59,852 bases of DNA from Rhodospirillaceae bacterium (GCA_002746255.1 NVWO01000001.1:340788-400639), one strand, 5' to 3'; positions 7,985 through 17,453 are shown, numbered from the stretch's first letter. Notes: generated by a model from the letters alone, not told the origin. Numbers and translations are program-made.

Positions 7985-9286
7985 ATGAAACCTGATTTAA
8001 TTGGCACCGAGCTGCATCATGTGGCTAAGGAACTATTTCCGATTTGCCGCAGCATTACGGGGGGTGGTGTGCGCCAGACGCTGGATGTGTTGGGCCGCCG
8101 CTTTCGACCGTTTGAAGTTTCCGAAGTGTCGTCAGGAACACAGTGCTTCGATTGGACGGTTCCCGATGAGTGGAACATCCGTGGCGCGCGTCTGATCGGA
8201 CCCGATGGTTCTACCGTCGTTGATTTTCAGGAAAATAATTTGCATGTGCTTGGCTATTCAGAGCCAATCGATATTGAAATTGAACTTGATGAATTGCAGC
8301 AACACCTGCATTCAATCGAGGCGCTTCCCGATGCGATCCCGTACGTTACCAGTTACTACAACAGAAATTGGGGGTTTTGCCTTCCCCATAGGCAGCGGAA
8401 GCAACTGTCTAAAGGCAAATACCGCGCCATAATCGACAGCACATTGGCCCCCGGCGCGATGACCCTTGGCGAATACATCCTTCCAGGGGAAAGCGCCGAT
8501 GAGGTCCTGATTTCGTCTTATATATGCCACCCATCCATGGCAAATAACGAATTATCGGGGCCAATTGTGGCAAGCGCCATCGGCCGTTGGCTGGGTGAAA
8601 AAAAGCGTCGGTTTACATATCGCATCGCTCTCTTCCCGGAAACAATTGGTGCGATCGTCTATTTGCATCGCAATTTGGAGCAATTGAAGCAGCGTCTGAT
8701 CGCCGGTTTTCATCTTTCCTGTATTGGGGATGATCGCGCCTATTCGTTTGTTGCCACGCCGAATGCGGATACATTTGCGGATCGCGTGGCAAGGCATGTC
8801 TATCAATCCATTGATTCGAGAGCGATTGAGTATGATTTCCTTGATCGTGGCAGCGATGAACGACAGTTCTGTGCGCCCAATGTTGCTTTGCCGGTTGTAA
8901 CCTTAATGCGCTCGCGGTTTGGCAGCTTTCCAGAATATCATACCTCGCTTGACGATCTGAGCCTGGTGACACCAAGTGGTTTGGAGGGTGGCTTCCAGGC
9001 GGTAAAACGGTGCATCGAGTCAATTGAAGCGAACTGTGTTCCACGGGCTACTGGTATTGGCGAGCCACAGCTCAGGAATTATGGGCTGCGTTCCGATACC
9101 TCTGCTCGTGATCTTGACGATTATTTTCATCTTGTCAGCGATGTCCTTGCCTTTGCGGATGGCCGCCAAGACTTGCTTGGCCTAAGCGATCGTATTCGGC
9201 GGCCCATATGGGAGGTGATTCCGGTGATTGAACGTCTGGAATCCCATGGCCTCGTTGAACGTTTGCCGGTCGAGACGGCGGGTTGA
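7985..9286 (+). CDS. DUF4910/DUF2172 aminopeptidase-like protein with C-terminal winged helix
   Basis: 433 residues from ATG 7985. An upstream in-frame start at 7907 would overlap the ABC gene by 56 bases and add an unlikely N-terminus. LFPICRSITGGGVRQTL at the start, SSYICHPSMANNELSG in the middle and RGSDERQFCAPNVALP then EYHTSLDD towards the end match the zinc-aminopeptidase-like fold called DUF4910/DUF2172. A winged-helix-like tail follows (residues about 370-430). Members often sit in polysaccharide clusters, but their substrate is not known to me. An Asn stands where M28 peptidases often have a metal-bridging Asp. Hydrolysis of an amide on a sugar intermediate is possible, not shown. 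Confidence 0.75.
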   Translation: MKPDLIGTELHHVAKELFPICRSITGGGVRQTLDVLGRRFRPFEVSEVSSGTQCFDWTVPDEWNIRGARLIGPDGSTVVDFQENNLHVLGYSEPIDIEIELDELQQHLHSIEALPDAIPYVTSYYNRNWGFCLPHRQRKQLSKGKYRAIIDSTLAPGAMTLGEYILPGESADEVLISSYICHPSMANNELSGPIVASAIGRWLGEKKRRFTYRIALFPETIGAIVYLHRNLEQLKQRLIAGFHLSCIGDDRAYSFVATPNADTFADRVARHVYQSIDSRAIEYDFLDRGSDERQFCAPNVALPVVTLMRSRFGSFPEYHTSLDDLSLVTPSGLEGGFQAVKRCIESIEANCVPRATGIGEPQLRNYGLRSDTSARDLDDYFHLVSDVLAFADGRQDLLGLSDRIRRPIWEVIPVIERLESHGLVERLPVETAG

Positions 9287-9293
9287 AGGCGCG

Positions 9294-10292
9294 ATGACTG
9301 GAGGCAATAGGGACGGCATGGGGGACGTTATCCAGGTTTACGTTGGGACCGATCGTTCGCAGGTGCTGGCGGTTGATGTTCTGGCTTATTCAATTCGCCG
9401 TCATACAAAGCAGGCTGTCGAAATTCACTCGATGCTTGATCTCGATATTCCGGCGCCACGGGATATCCGGCAAGGGCAACGCACAGGGTTTTCATTCGCC
9501 AGGTGGGCAATTCCCGAACTTGCCAGCCATCGTGGACGGGCGATCTACGTGGATGCCGATATGCTGGTTTTTCGCGATATCGGCGATCTGTGGAACGTGC
9601 CGATGGGGGGCGCTAAAATTGCTGTGCTGGAACCGCATCGCAAAATCGGCCGTAACGTTCGCGTCAATCATAATGAAACTTCTGTGATGGTGCTTGATTG
9701 TGCCCGCTGCGATTGGACGCTTCGGGGGCTGGTCGCCGGGTTGGGTGAAGCCTATGACTATCAGCAGATGATGTCGGGCCTTTGCTTTCTCGACGACCGC
9801 GATATTGCCCGGACAATTCCCGCAGACTGGAACCGGCTGGAATATTACGCATCAACAACCGGTCTGTTGCATTACACGCTTACCCCAACCCAGCCCTGGG
9901 TGTCGGCGCGCAACCCTCTCGCGCATTTCTGGATTGATGAGGTCCGGCGCATGATTGCAGATGGGGTTCTTGGAATTTCAAAGATAAAAGAGGAAATTGA
10001 TCTTGGTTATTTTCGACCGTCCCTAGTGGTAGAAATAGAAGATGGGGCGATCAACCCCGAAGATGATCAGCAGATCGCACGGCTTGAAAAAATAGACCGG
10101 GAAGCGGGGTATATCCCACACCGCGTATTGCATGAATTTGACAAAAAGCGGGCCGCTGCCACGGCTGTATATGAACGCCAATTGGCACGTGACAAAGGCC
10201 TGCTATCCTATGCCCGCTGTGTGGGAAGTGAAATATTCTGGGCAAGTCGGAACAGGGCAGCTGCCTTGAAGCGCCGTGTATTTGACAGCTAA
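9294..10292 (+). CDS. GT8-like glycosyltransferase
   Basis: 332 residues from ATG 9294. ATG 9318 (MGDVIQVYVGTDRSQ), 14 bases after a GGAGG, is an equally good start. VYVGTD at the start of the domain, ARWAIPEL and YVDADMLVFRDI with the DxD metal motif indicate a GT-A fold related to family 8 glycosyltransferases. The C-terminal third (after about residue 230) contains no further recognised motif. The gene follows the DUF4910 gene by 7 bases and precedes asnB by 15, in the same operon. Donor and acceptor are unknown. Confidence 0.72.
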   Translation: MTGGNRDGMGDVIQVYVGTDRSQVLAVDVLAYSIRRHTKQAVEIHSMLDLDIPAPRDIRQGQRTGFSFARWAIPELASHRGRAIYVDADMLVFRDIGDLWNVPMGGAKIAVLEPHRKIGRNVRVNHNETSVMVLDCARCDWTLRGLVAGLGEAYDYQQMMSGLCFLDDRDIARTIPADWNRLEYYASTTGLLHYTLTPTQPWVSARNPLAHFWIDEVRRMIADGVLGISKIKEEIDLGYFRPSLVVEIEDGAINPEDDQQIARLEKIDREAGYIPHRVLHEFDKKRAAATAVYERQLARDKGLLSYARCVGSEIFWASRNRAAALKRRVFDS

Positions 10293-10307
10293 AGAACAAT
10301 AACGCGT

Positions 10308-12239
10308 ATGTGTGGTATTGCCGGTTTTCTCCGTAGCGACCTGGGCCCTGCCCAGGAATACTCCAGAGAGTTTGACGCGATGGTTGATTTGGTCGCAGAT
10401 CGGGGGCCAGACACGCGAGGTGTCTGGATTGAAAATAACGTCGCACTTGGCCACCGGCGGCTGTCCATTCTTGATGTCAGCGATGCAGGTCGCCAGCCAA
10501 TGCAAAGTGGCTGTGGCCGTTACCTCATTGCTTTTAATGGCGAAATTTATAATTTTCCAGAATTGCGCAAACGGTTTCTCGACCCTGCCGGGGTTGTCCT
10601 TAAATCCACCACCGATACGGAAGTATTGCTGGAAGTTCTGGCCTGCCTTGGGCCAGAGCGCGCGCTTCCACATATCAATGGCATGTTTGCTTTTGCCCTA
10701 TGGGACCGGCGTGAAAGAAAACTTCATCTGGCGCGTGACCGAATGGGAATTAAGCCGCTTTATTGGGCGCGGCGCGGAAATTTTACCCTCTTTGCCTCGC
10801 AGCTTAAAAGCTTTGCCGCGCATCCTGCTTGGACGAAAGAACTTTCGGGCGTCGGCATTTGGGATTTTCTACAGCATACAAATATCGGCGAAGGCCGAAC
10901 GGTGTTTGCCGAATGCTGGAAGGTAGAGCCGGGGCAGCATTTAATCATTGGGAACGACGGCCAGGTTGAAAAACACAATTTCTTCGACCTGGCGGCCATG
11001 GCACAAACCTGCAAGGAACGGGCAGGGGCATGGGGAAGCTACGAAGAAGCCGTGGATGCGCTGGACGCGACCCTGCAACAGGTCGTGCGCGACCAGTCGC
11101 GTGCGGATGTGCCGTTGGGGGCGTTTTTATCCGGCGGCGTCGATTCGTCTTTGGTGGTGGCGATGTTACGGCAGGACCGTCCGGTGCACAGTTTCTCAAT
11201 TGGATATGAAGAACCGGAATATGATGAAAGCGGAGACGCCCGGGCGATTGCCAGCCATCTTGGAACGGAGCATACGGAGTTTATTCTTACCCCCAAACAT
11301 GCGGCCGAGGTTATTCCGGATCTTCCCTCTATTTATGACGAGCCTTTTGCCGATCCGTCGCAAATCCCAACCCTGCTTGTTTCCAGGCTTGCGCGTGGTT
11401 CGGTTACCGTGGCGTTGTCCGGGGACGGAGGGGATGAATTGTTCGCTGGCTATGAGCGCTATGAGCAGAGCGTAAACATGTGGCGTGCAACAGAACATGT
11501 GCCGAAATGGCTTCGAGGCCCAATGGCTTGTGGGATCCGTGCGGTGCCACCGGCGCTTTGGAAGGCGCTGCTGCGGCCTTTTCTGGCGGATGCCAGCCGC
11601 AGCATGCCCTATTACGCAGATTTGTTGCGTGATCCAGGCATTGCAGCATATAGCGCGCGGGCAAATTACCTTGGGATAGGCCCGGCATGCGCGATGGCGC
11701 AGAATTATGCGGACGAAACTGAGCGGTTGTTCCGCACGGCTCCGGACATGGCAACCCCGCTTGATTCTTTGTTATATGTCGATCAGCGTCGCCGCCTGCC
11801 GGACTCGATGCTTACCAAGGTTGATCGTGCGAGCATGTCGGCAAGCTTGGAGGTCCGTGTGCCACTGCTGGACAACCGGGTGCTTGAATTTGCCTGGTCT
11901 GTTCCCCGTGATTTTTTAATCAGAGATGGTCGCCGGAAATCCTTGCTACGCGATGTTCTGGGCCGGTACGTGCCGCCACCTTTGTTTGAACATCCTAAAA
12001 AAGGATTTCATATGCCAATCAAGCTTTGGCTTGGCGGTGCGTTGCGGGAATGGGCCGAAAGCCTTTTATCGGATCGTCTAAAGACCGTTTCAGAATTTCT
12101 GGATCCGTCTGTCGTGCATGACATGTGGCGGCGTTATTTGAATGGCGAAAAGGACCTAACGCATCCAATGTGGGTTATTTTGATGTTTCTTGCCTGGCAC
12201 GAGAAGCAGAATATTTCCCCGTCAGGGCGGGCTGGATAA
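10308..12239 (+). CDS. asnB: asparagine synthetase B-type amidotransferase
   Basis: 643 residues starting MCGIAGF, so Cys2 is the glutaminase nucleophile after Met removal. The class II glutaminase domain covers about residues 1-210, with RRLSILD and FNGEIYN. The ATP-pyrophosphatase domain has SGGVDSSLVV near residue 274 and SGDGGDELFAGYERY further on. In central metabolism it makes asparagine. In glycan clusters homologues (WbpS/WbmE-like) are thought to amidate uronic or nonulosonic carboxyl groups. Its place between glycosyltransferase and methyltransferase genes favours sugar amidation, but sequence alone does not decide. Confidence 0.85.
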   Translation: MCGIAGFLRSDLGPAQEYSREFDAMVDLVADRGPDTRGVWIENNVALGHRRLSILDVSDAGRQPMQSGCGRYLIAFNGEIYNFPELRKRFLDPAGVVLKSTTDTEVLLEVLACLGPERALPHINGMFAFALWDRRERKLHLARDRMGIKPLYWARRGNFTLFASQLKSFAAHPAWTKELSGVGIWDFLQHTNIGEGRTVFAECWKVEPGQHLIIGNDGQVEKHNFFDLAAMAQTCKERAGAWGSYEEAVDALDATLQQVVRDQSRADVPLGAFLSGGVDSSLVVAMLRQDRPVHSFSIGYEEPEYDESGDARAIASHLGTEHTEFILTPKHAAEVIPDLPSIYDEPFADPSQIPTLLVSRLARGSVTVALSGDGGDELFAGYERYEQSVNMWRATEHVPKWLRGPMACGIRAVPPALWKALLRPFLADASRSMPYYADLLRDPGIAAYSARANYLGIGPACAMAQNYADETERLFRTAPDMATPLDSLLYVDQRRRLPDSMLTKVDRASMSASLEVRVPLLDNRVLEFAWSVPRDFLIRDGRRKSLLRDVLGRYVPPPLFEHPKKGFHMPIKLWLGGALREWAESLLSDRLKTVSEFLDPSVVHDMWRRYLNGEKDLTHPMWVILMFLAWHEKQNISPSGRAG

Positions 12240-13087
12240 TGTTGAAAGCAGTAAAAGGTCAGCTTGTGGAAGCGGCCATAAAATTGGCGGAATTTACCTT
12301 CTCTATTGGTGGCAAAGAGCTGCTGCACAGTGTTGGACAACGGTTTATCCGAACGAGCCGGCTTGGGCTTGGCGTTTATCCCGTTGGGTTCCGACCCGAA
12401 GAAGTCGAATATTTTCGAGACAATCCCGAAAAGCATTTCGAGGCGATCCGCGCCTATGAGCAGGCGCTTATCGTTTCAGGCTCTGAAGATACCGACAATT
12501 TTGCCAAACGGACGCGCTATTTTATGCTCTACCAGCTTGCGCAAACAGCCTTCGACCGATTCGGAAGTGAAGGGGATTTGGCGGAATGCGGGTGTTGGCG
12601 TGGGCACTCCACCCACATGCTGGGGCGTCTTGCGAAAGCGAGAGGAGCTTCGCCATTTCATGTCTTCGATTCATTCGAAGGGCTTTCCGAATATGGCGAA
12701 AAGGACCAGGGCGGTCTGGCACCTGCGAATGCGCGGCTTGCCAATGCCCGCCGTCAGCATTTTGCAGCGGATATGGGGGGTGTGAGGACGACGCTCGCGC
12801 CCTTCGATTTTGTGCGTCTGTACAAAGGCTGGATTCCGGAACGTTTTCCGGAGATTGAAGATCGACGGTTCAAATTTGTTCATATCGATGTTGATCTTTA
12901 TCAGCCTTATATCGATTCAATCGAATTCTTCTATCCCAGGCTTCTTGATGGCGGCATCATCGTCTTTGATGATTATGGTTCCGCTGGTTTTCCAGGAGCC
13001 CGCAAGGCCGTGGATGAATTGCGAGAGCGATTTAAACCAAGCCTAAGTCTTAGCTTTCCGCTTGGTGGCGGCGCATGGGTCAAGTGA
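12239..13087 (+). CDS. TylF/MycF-type macrocin O-methyltransferase family protein
   Basis: 282 residues from the ATG overlapping the asnB stop (TAATG). An earlier in-frame start would run about 115 bases into asnB and is unlikely. ECGCWRGHSTHML (SAM site), FHVFDSFEGLSE, FVHIDVDLYQPY near residue 217 and FDDYG are TylF-family hallmarks; the Asp residues bind the divalent metal in the family. Characterised members methylate sugar hydroxyls on macrolides and aminocoumarins, so sugar O-methylation in this glycan is inferred. It is the third methyltransferase of the cluster, each from a different family. It overlaps the next gene by 13 bases. Confidence 0.82.
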   Translation: MLKAVKGQLVEAAIKLAEFTFSIGGKELLHSVGQRFIRTSRLGLGVYPVGFRPEEVEYFRDNPEKHFEAIRAYEQALIVSGSEDTDNFAKRTRYFMLYQLAQTAFDRFGSEGDLAECGCWRGHSTHMLGRLAKARGASPFHVFDSFEGLSEYGEKDQGGLAPANARLANARRQHFAADMGGVRTTLAPFDFVRLYKGWIPERFPEIEDRRFKFVHIDVDLYQPYIDSIEFFYPRLLDGGIIVFDDYGSAGFPGARKAVDELRERFKPSLSLSFPLGGGAWVK

Positions 13088-14859
13088 GGCCGGATCTGGT
13101 GAGGGTGCTGAATTTATATGGCCCTGCTTATTCGGGCAGGTTGGGGAATCCCGACTTCGTTTTGCCTGCAAGCATGGAAGAGCAGGAGGCCTGGATAGGC
13201 CATGTTGCAGGTTTGCCGCCGCTTTTAGAAGGTGCTCAGCGTGATTTTATTACGGACTATCGAAATATTCTGGATGGTTTTGCAGCTGCCAATGGGAAAT
13301 CAGATGCTTGTTGGTACAGCGCGCTAGGTTCAAGAAACACGCAAAATTCCTTCTTCTATCAGGGGCTGGAGCAGCTATGGCGTCTCAATCAGCACCTGAC
13401 CAGGTGGGGCGAGGGTGGGGCTGCGCTTGGGTTGCTTGTTCCGGATCAAAATCTACTCGGACCCATTCGGGCCTTGGCACGTTCCCATGGAATAAAGACC
13501 CGGTTGCGAGACGGGTTCGCGCGCCACTGGCTTGACCCGTTGCGACGCCCATGGGGGGCGCTCCGCTACCTTCTCAAGCTGTGTGATTACGGGCGCGGCC
13601 ATGGGGATTATGGGCCGAAGGGGAACGACGCGCTGATCGTTACCGTGTCGTCGGATGAACTGCTGCAACCGGAACGGTCCATTCGTGATTTTATTTTCGG
13701 TGAATTGCCATCGGACCTTGTAAAGGCGGGCTGTACGAACGTGATGCTGGCGCAACTGACAGGACAGATACAACCGGTGGCAGGACGTGCGCATGCGTTG
13801 CCACCGCCTCCAATTCGAACCTTTGTCGATCTTGCCCGCCTGGGTGATGTCTTTTTCGCTATTTTGCGTGCGGCTTCTTGGTGCCCGAAGATTGGCTTAA
13901 TTAAAAGCAGTCTGGGCGTTCATGTCGCCATGCTGCTTCGGCACGACGCAAAAATATGCCGTTGGCGCGATCTGCCCACGGCATTTCTGTTGCGTGGGAT
14001 TCTTGGCCGAATGCTGGATCAAAATCCACAGGCGGTGCTGGTGCATCCCTTTGAGAACAACGGTTGGGAGCATGCCTGCCAGAGTGCTGCGCAGGCCAGG
14101 GGGAGCGTGACGGTTGCTTTTCAACACAATGCTCTCGTGCCGTCCTCGGAAAAAATGTATGCCTCGCGTTACCGTCCCTGTCCCAACAGGATTGTTGCTA
14201 TGGGGAAGGCTGCAAAGGCAATGTTGTGCGATACATTTGGTTACAGCGAAGCAATGGTTGATGTTGGTTATGCGATGCGGCAATCCGCCATCTACGACCA
14301 TGTGCCAAAGACCGTTGCGCCAAAGAAGGTTCGCCGAATTTTAGTGCTGTTGCAAGGTGCTGCGGATTCGGTAGCCCTGATTAATCTGCTGGCCGATGCA
14401 TTCTTAGACCAAGACGAATATTTGGTGACGCTTCGTCCCCATCCAGCCATTTCGCTTGCCGGCCAACTTCAAAAAACTAAACTGGCCAAGATTCGCTCGC
14501 CTTTTCGGGCAAGCAAGGAACGCGACCTTTATGTCGATATATTCAACCATGATGTGGCCGTGTCTGTCGGGTCGACGGCAGGCTGGGAGGCTGCTGCCCT
14601 GGGTGTGCCGGTTGTCCATGTGGATCTTGGAGGGGGGGCATCCAACAATCCGATGTTTGCTGAACCCGCCCTGTGCCGCACGGCAGGGGGTGCGAAAGAG
14701 CTAATCAAGGCATTGCGCGAAATTGAAAAGCTTAGTGCACATCAATTTAAGGCGGAAGCAGGTTGCGCGCGCCGGTATTTTGAAGAATATTTTTCCATGA
14801 AGACGGACGATGTTTTCAAGAGGGTCGTGGCTCTGCTTCAAGGCAGGAAAGAAGGCTAG
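13075..14859 (+). CDS. large cluster protein, probable GT-B-like surface carbohydrate protein
   Basis: 594 residues, not firmly recognised. The C-terminal half resembles GT-B glycosyltransferases or capsule-type transferases: VAFQHNALVPSSEKMYA, then MGKAAKAMLCDTFGY, YLVTLRPHPA and SVGSTAGWEAAALGVPVVHVD, a layout used for nucleotide-sugar binding. The N-terminal half (YSALGSRNTQNSFFYQGLEQLW) resembles no family I know well, apart from a vague likeness to large surface-carbohydrate proteins found beside neuB. The start overlaps tylF by 13 bases and the next gene follows 3 bases after the stop, so it is tightly coupled to the cluster. Confidence 0.6.
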   Translation: MGQVRPDLVRVLNLYGPAYSGRLGNPDFVLPASMEEQEAWIGHVAGLPPLLEGAQRDFITDYRNILDGFAAANGKSDACWYSALGSRNTQNSFFYQGLEQLWRLNQHLTRWGEGGAALGLLVPDQNLLGPIRALARSHGIKTRLRDGFARHWLDPLRRPWGALRYLLKLCDYGRGHGDYGPKGNDALIVTVSSDELLQPERSIRDFIFGELPSDLVKAGCTNVMLAQLTGQIQPVAGRAHALPPPPIRTFVDLARLGDVFFAILRAASWCPKIGLIKSSLGVHVAMLLRHDAKICRWRDLPTAFLLRGILGRMLDQNPQAVLVHPFENNGWEHACQSAAQARGSVTVAFQHNALVPSSEKMYASRYRPCPNRIVAMGKAAKAMLCDTFGYSEAMVDVGYAMRQSAIYDHVPKTVAPKKVRRILVLLQGAADSVALINLLADAFLDQDEYLVTLRPHPAISLAGQLQKTKLAKIRSPFRASKERDLYVDIFNHDVAVSVGSTAGWEAAALGVPVVHVDLGGGASNNPMFAEPALCRTAGGAKELIKALREIEKLSAHQFKAEAGCARRYFEEYFSMKTDDVFKRVVALLQGRKEG

Positions 14860-14862
14860 AGC

Positions 14863-15810
14863 GTGCCAGAAATTAGCGTCATTATTCCGAGTTACAATCG
14901 TGCCACGCTGCTTGGGCGTGCGGTTGCAAGCGTTCAGGCGCAGGATTTTAAAGACATAGAGATTTTAATTATTGACGATGGGTCAACGGACAATACCCTG
15001 GAGGTTGTTGCCGGGTTGCAGGGAAATGAATCTAGAATTCGGCTGGTGCAACATTCCAAAAACCGTGGTGAGGCGGCGGCGCGGAACACCGGATTGCGGG
15101 AGGCCCGTGGGAATTTTATTGCCTTTCTGGATTCCGATGATTCCTGGATGGAAGGAAAGCTTCATCGCCAATATGCTGCATTGAAAGAAGCGGGCGCGGA
15201 CACGGCGGCGGTCGTGACGGGCTATATCGCTGTTTCCCCGGACGGCACCCGGAATTATGTGGATGGCTGGCATTTTTATCACGAGATTTCGGTGCGCAAC
15301 CTGCTGGTCAGGGGCTGCGCAATTGGCCTGGGGGGGTGCATGTTGATCCGCCGCAAGGCTGCGCTGGCGGCGGGGCCATTTGATGAAAACCTTCCTCTCT
15401 ATGTCGATGTAGACTGGTTCTGCCGGTTCCTTGACAAGCACCGGGTGATTTCCATCAACGAGCCTTATACGGTTTATTACAAGGCATCCCTTCGTGACGG
15501 GACCTTTGTTGAGACGGCAGCAAAAATATTTGTGGAAAAGAACGCGGCGCTGATTGAACGCTTTCCACGCTCTGAACGTCGACTGATTTTTGCCCAGTTG
15601 CATGAAAATGTCGCGGTAAGTCACAAGGCAAACGGCAACCGGGGCGGCTTTCGACGCGCCTTAATAAGGTCGCTGATTGCAAACCCGAAACGCCGGCCCG
15701 GCGTTTATGTCGAGTTGATTGAATCTATCCTTGGCCTCAATCTACGACAGCCTATTTTGCACGCGCTCGGGCGTAAATCAGATGAAAACAGCGGGGACAG
15801 GATGCCATGA
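14863..15810 (+). CDS. GT2 family glycosyltransferase
   Basis: 315 residues from GTG 14863, the codon that directly precedes the conserved domain. PEISVIIPSYNRATLLGRAV, LIIDDGSTDNTLE, NRGEAAARNTGLREARG and FLDSDDSW are the family 2 nucleotide-binding and DxD motifs. GGCMLIRRKAALAAGPFDE marks the acceptor side. There is no membrane anchor, so it is a cytoplasmic or peripheral inverting transferase. Its stop overlaps the next ATG as ATGA, indicating coupling with the acyltransferase gene. Donor sugar not predictable. Confidence 0.87.
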   Translation: MPEISVIIPSYNRATLLGRAVASVQAQDFKDIEILIIDDGSTDNTLEVVAGLQGNESRIRLVQHSKNRGEAAARNTGLREARGNFIAFLDSDDSWMEGKLHRQYAALKEAGADTAAVVTGYIAVSPDGTRNYVDGWHFYHEISVRNLLVRGCAIGLGGCMLIRRKAALAAGPFDENLPLYVDVDWFCRFLDKHRVISINEPYTVYYKASLRDGTFVETAAKIFVEKNAALIERFPRSERRLIFAQLHENVAVSHKANGNRGGFRRALIRSLIANPKRRPGVYVELIESILGLNLRQPILHALGRKSDENSGDRMP

Positions 15811-16748
15811 TTGGTAGTCTTAGTGTGTCAAGCAAGGCGCTTTTAGCCTTTGCGGAAGAGCGGGGAATTAAACCTATCGGAACGTCGCCTGTGGAAGCGT
15901 TTGATGCCGTGGAGCCGGTTGACGCTGCGGGTTCGACACACGTTACGTTCTGCCGCTTTGACGACGACCGAGGCCGGCGCTGGCTCGAGGGAAGCGGTGC
16001 CGGCGCAATTTTTATTCTTCCGCACCTTGCCGAAGAAGCGCATAAGCGCCGCAACGCTTTGTACTTGCCTTGCGAAATACCGCGGTTCGAGCTGCTTCGT
16101 TTTATTGAACGTTTCTGGAAAGAGCCACCTTGGTGTCCGCCCAGTGGCCGCAATCCAGATATCCATGAATCTGCCCGGCTTGCCGACGATGTGCGCGTGG
16201 GGCCATTTGCCACGATTGGCCCAGACGTTGAGATTGGAAGCGGAACCGTGGTTGGCGCTGGCGCACATATTACGCATAGTTCAATTGGCCGCGATTGTCG
16301 GATTGGCAGCAACAGCATCGTTGGCGGGCCAGGCTTTGGTTATGAAGATGACGACCAGACCAAGGCGGTTGTTGAGTTTCCGCATATTGGCTGTGTCCGG
16401 ATTGGCGATCGAGTGAGAGTGGGCGCAAATAGCACCGTTGATCGCGCTGCACTTGGCGAAACAGTGATTGAAGATGATTGCAAGGTTGATGCGGGTGTCC
16501 ATGTCGGTCACAACGTCAAACTATGCAAGCGATGTAAAATTACAGCCCATGCCATGCTTGGGGGCAGCGTCGTGATCGGTTCCGACACCTGGGTCGGGCC
16601 TACGGCATCCATTCGGGACTGGCGGATTGTGGGGCAAAATGCTCTGATTGGCATTGGGGCCGTTGTCATAAAAGATGTGCCTGATGGTGCTACCGTTGTC
16701 GGCAACCCGGCGCGGCCAATCAAACGAACAACTCACCGTTACCGTTGA
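15807..16748 (+). CDS. LpxD-like left-handed beta-helix N-acyltransferase
   Basis: 313 residues. The first 110 resemble the uridine-binding N-domain of LpxD. From about residue 112 hexapeptide repeats form a beta-helix (VGPFATIGPDVEIGSGTVVGAGAHI and on). GGPGFGYE, RVGANSTVDRAAL and GVHVGHNVKL follow LpxD closely; the His near residue 235 aligns with the LpxD catalytic His. LpxD proper transfers hydroxyacyl from ACP to UDP-3-acyl-glucosamine in lipid A synthesis. Here, beside a deacetylase and glycosyltransferases and away from lpxA/fabZ, acylation of a glycan amino sugar is more likely (inference). A genuine lpxD is probably elsewhere. Confidence 0.8.
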   Translation: MIGSLSVSSKALLAFAEERGIKPIGTSPVEAFDAVEPVDAAGSTHVTFCRFDDDRGRRWLEGSGAGAIFILPHLAEEAHKRRNALYLPCEIPRFELLRFIERFWKEPPWCPPSGRNPDIHESARLADDVRVGPFATIGPDVEIGSGTVVGAGAHITHSSIGRDCRIGSNSIVGGPGFGYEDDDQTKAVVEFPHIGCVRIGDRVRVGANSTVDRAALGETVIEDDCKVDAGVHVGHNVKLCKRCKITAHAMLGGSVVIGSDTWVGPTASIRDWRIVGQNALIGIGAVVIKDVPDGATVVGNPARPIKRTTHRYR

Positions 16749-16760
16749 GGTGATGACTCT

Positions 16761-17453
16761 ATGACCACAAATGTAACCGTGATTGCTGCACATCCGGATG
16801 ATGAAGTGCTTGGGATGAGCGGGACGCTGGCCCGCCACCGTGCCATGGGCGACCGGGTCTGTATTTTATTTATGTCAGATGGTGTGACCGGGCGCGACGT
16901 TGTTTACGATCCCGTGAAGCGCGCCGACGAGATCGAGGCCCGCCGCAAGGCAGCGCAAGCAAGCGCCGATCTTATTGGCGTCGAATCCATTGAATTCGAG
17001 GGCTATCCAAACCTTCGTATGGACCGCGAGTCGCTGCTTGATGTTACGCAACGGATTGAGAAGCGCCTCGAGCGCTGGGATGCGGAGATCGTCTATACGC
17101 ATCATGCCAGCGATGTGAACATCGATCACCGCGTTACCTTTGACGCAACATTGGTCGCGTGTCGGCCTGTGCCCGGTCGAAGCATCCGGTCCATCCGATG
17201 CTTTGAACTTGGTGCGAGTACCGATTATTCGGTGCCAACCCTTGGCCATCCGTTTGAGCCAAATCTTTTCATCGATATCAGTGATTATCTGGATATTCGC
17301 CGACAGATGATCGAATGCTATGATTTTGAAATGCGTCCTGCACCGTTCCCCAGGTCTCAGAAAATTCTTGATGCCAATGTGACTGTTCGGGGGTCCCAGG
17401 TGGGCCTTGATGCCGCAGAGGCTTTTATGGAAATTCGTCGCATCATTCGCTGA
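16761..17453 (+). CDS. PIG-L/LmbE family deacetylase
   Basis: 230 residues. AAHPDDEVLGMSGTLARH (residues about 9-26) gives the zinc-binding HPDDE motif, and HHASDVNIDHR supplies the later His ligand region. Family members remove acetyl groups from N-acetylglucosamine of lipid or nucleotide-linked sugars. It begins 12 bases after the LpxD-like acyltransferase, so a deacetylate-then-reacylate pair is a natural reading. The 3' end overlaps the start region of the next glycosyltransferase gene. Confidence 0.85.
   Translation: MTTNVTVIAAHPDDEVLGMSGTLARHRAMGDRVCILFMSDGVTGRDVVYDPVKRADEIEARRKAAQASADLIGVESIEFEGYPNLRMDRESLLDVTQRIEKRLERWDAEIVYTHHASDVNIDHRVTFDATLVACRPVPGRSIRSIRCFELGASTDYSVPTLGHPFEPNLFIDISDYLDIRRQMIECYDFEMRPAPFPRSQKILDANVTVRGSQVGLDAAEAFMEIRRIIR

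Noticed and set aside
12125-12238. Earlier start for the TylF-like protein
   Set aside because: It would overlap asnB by over 110 bases, while the TAATG overlap gives a standard start.
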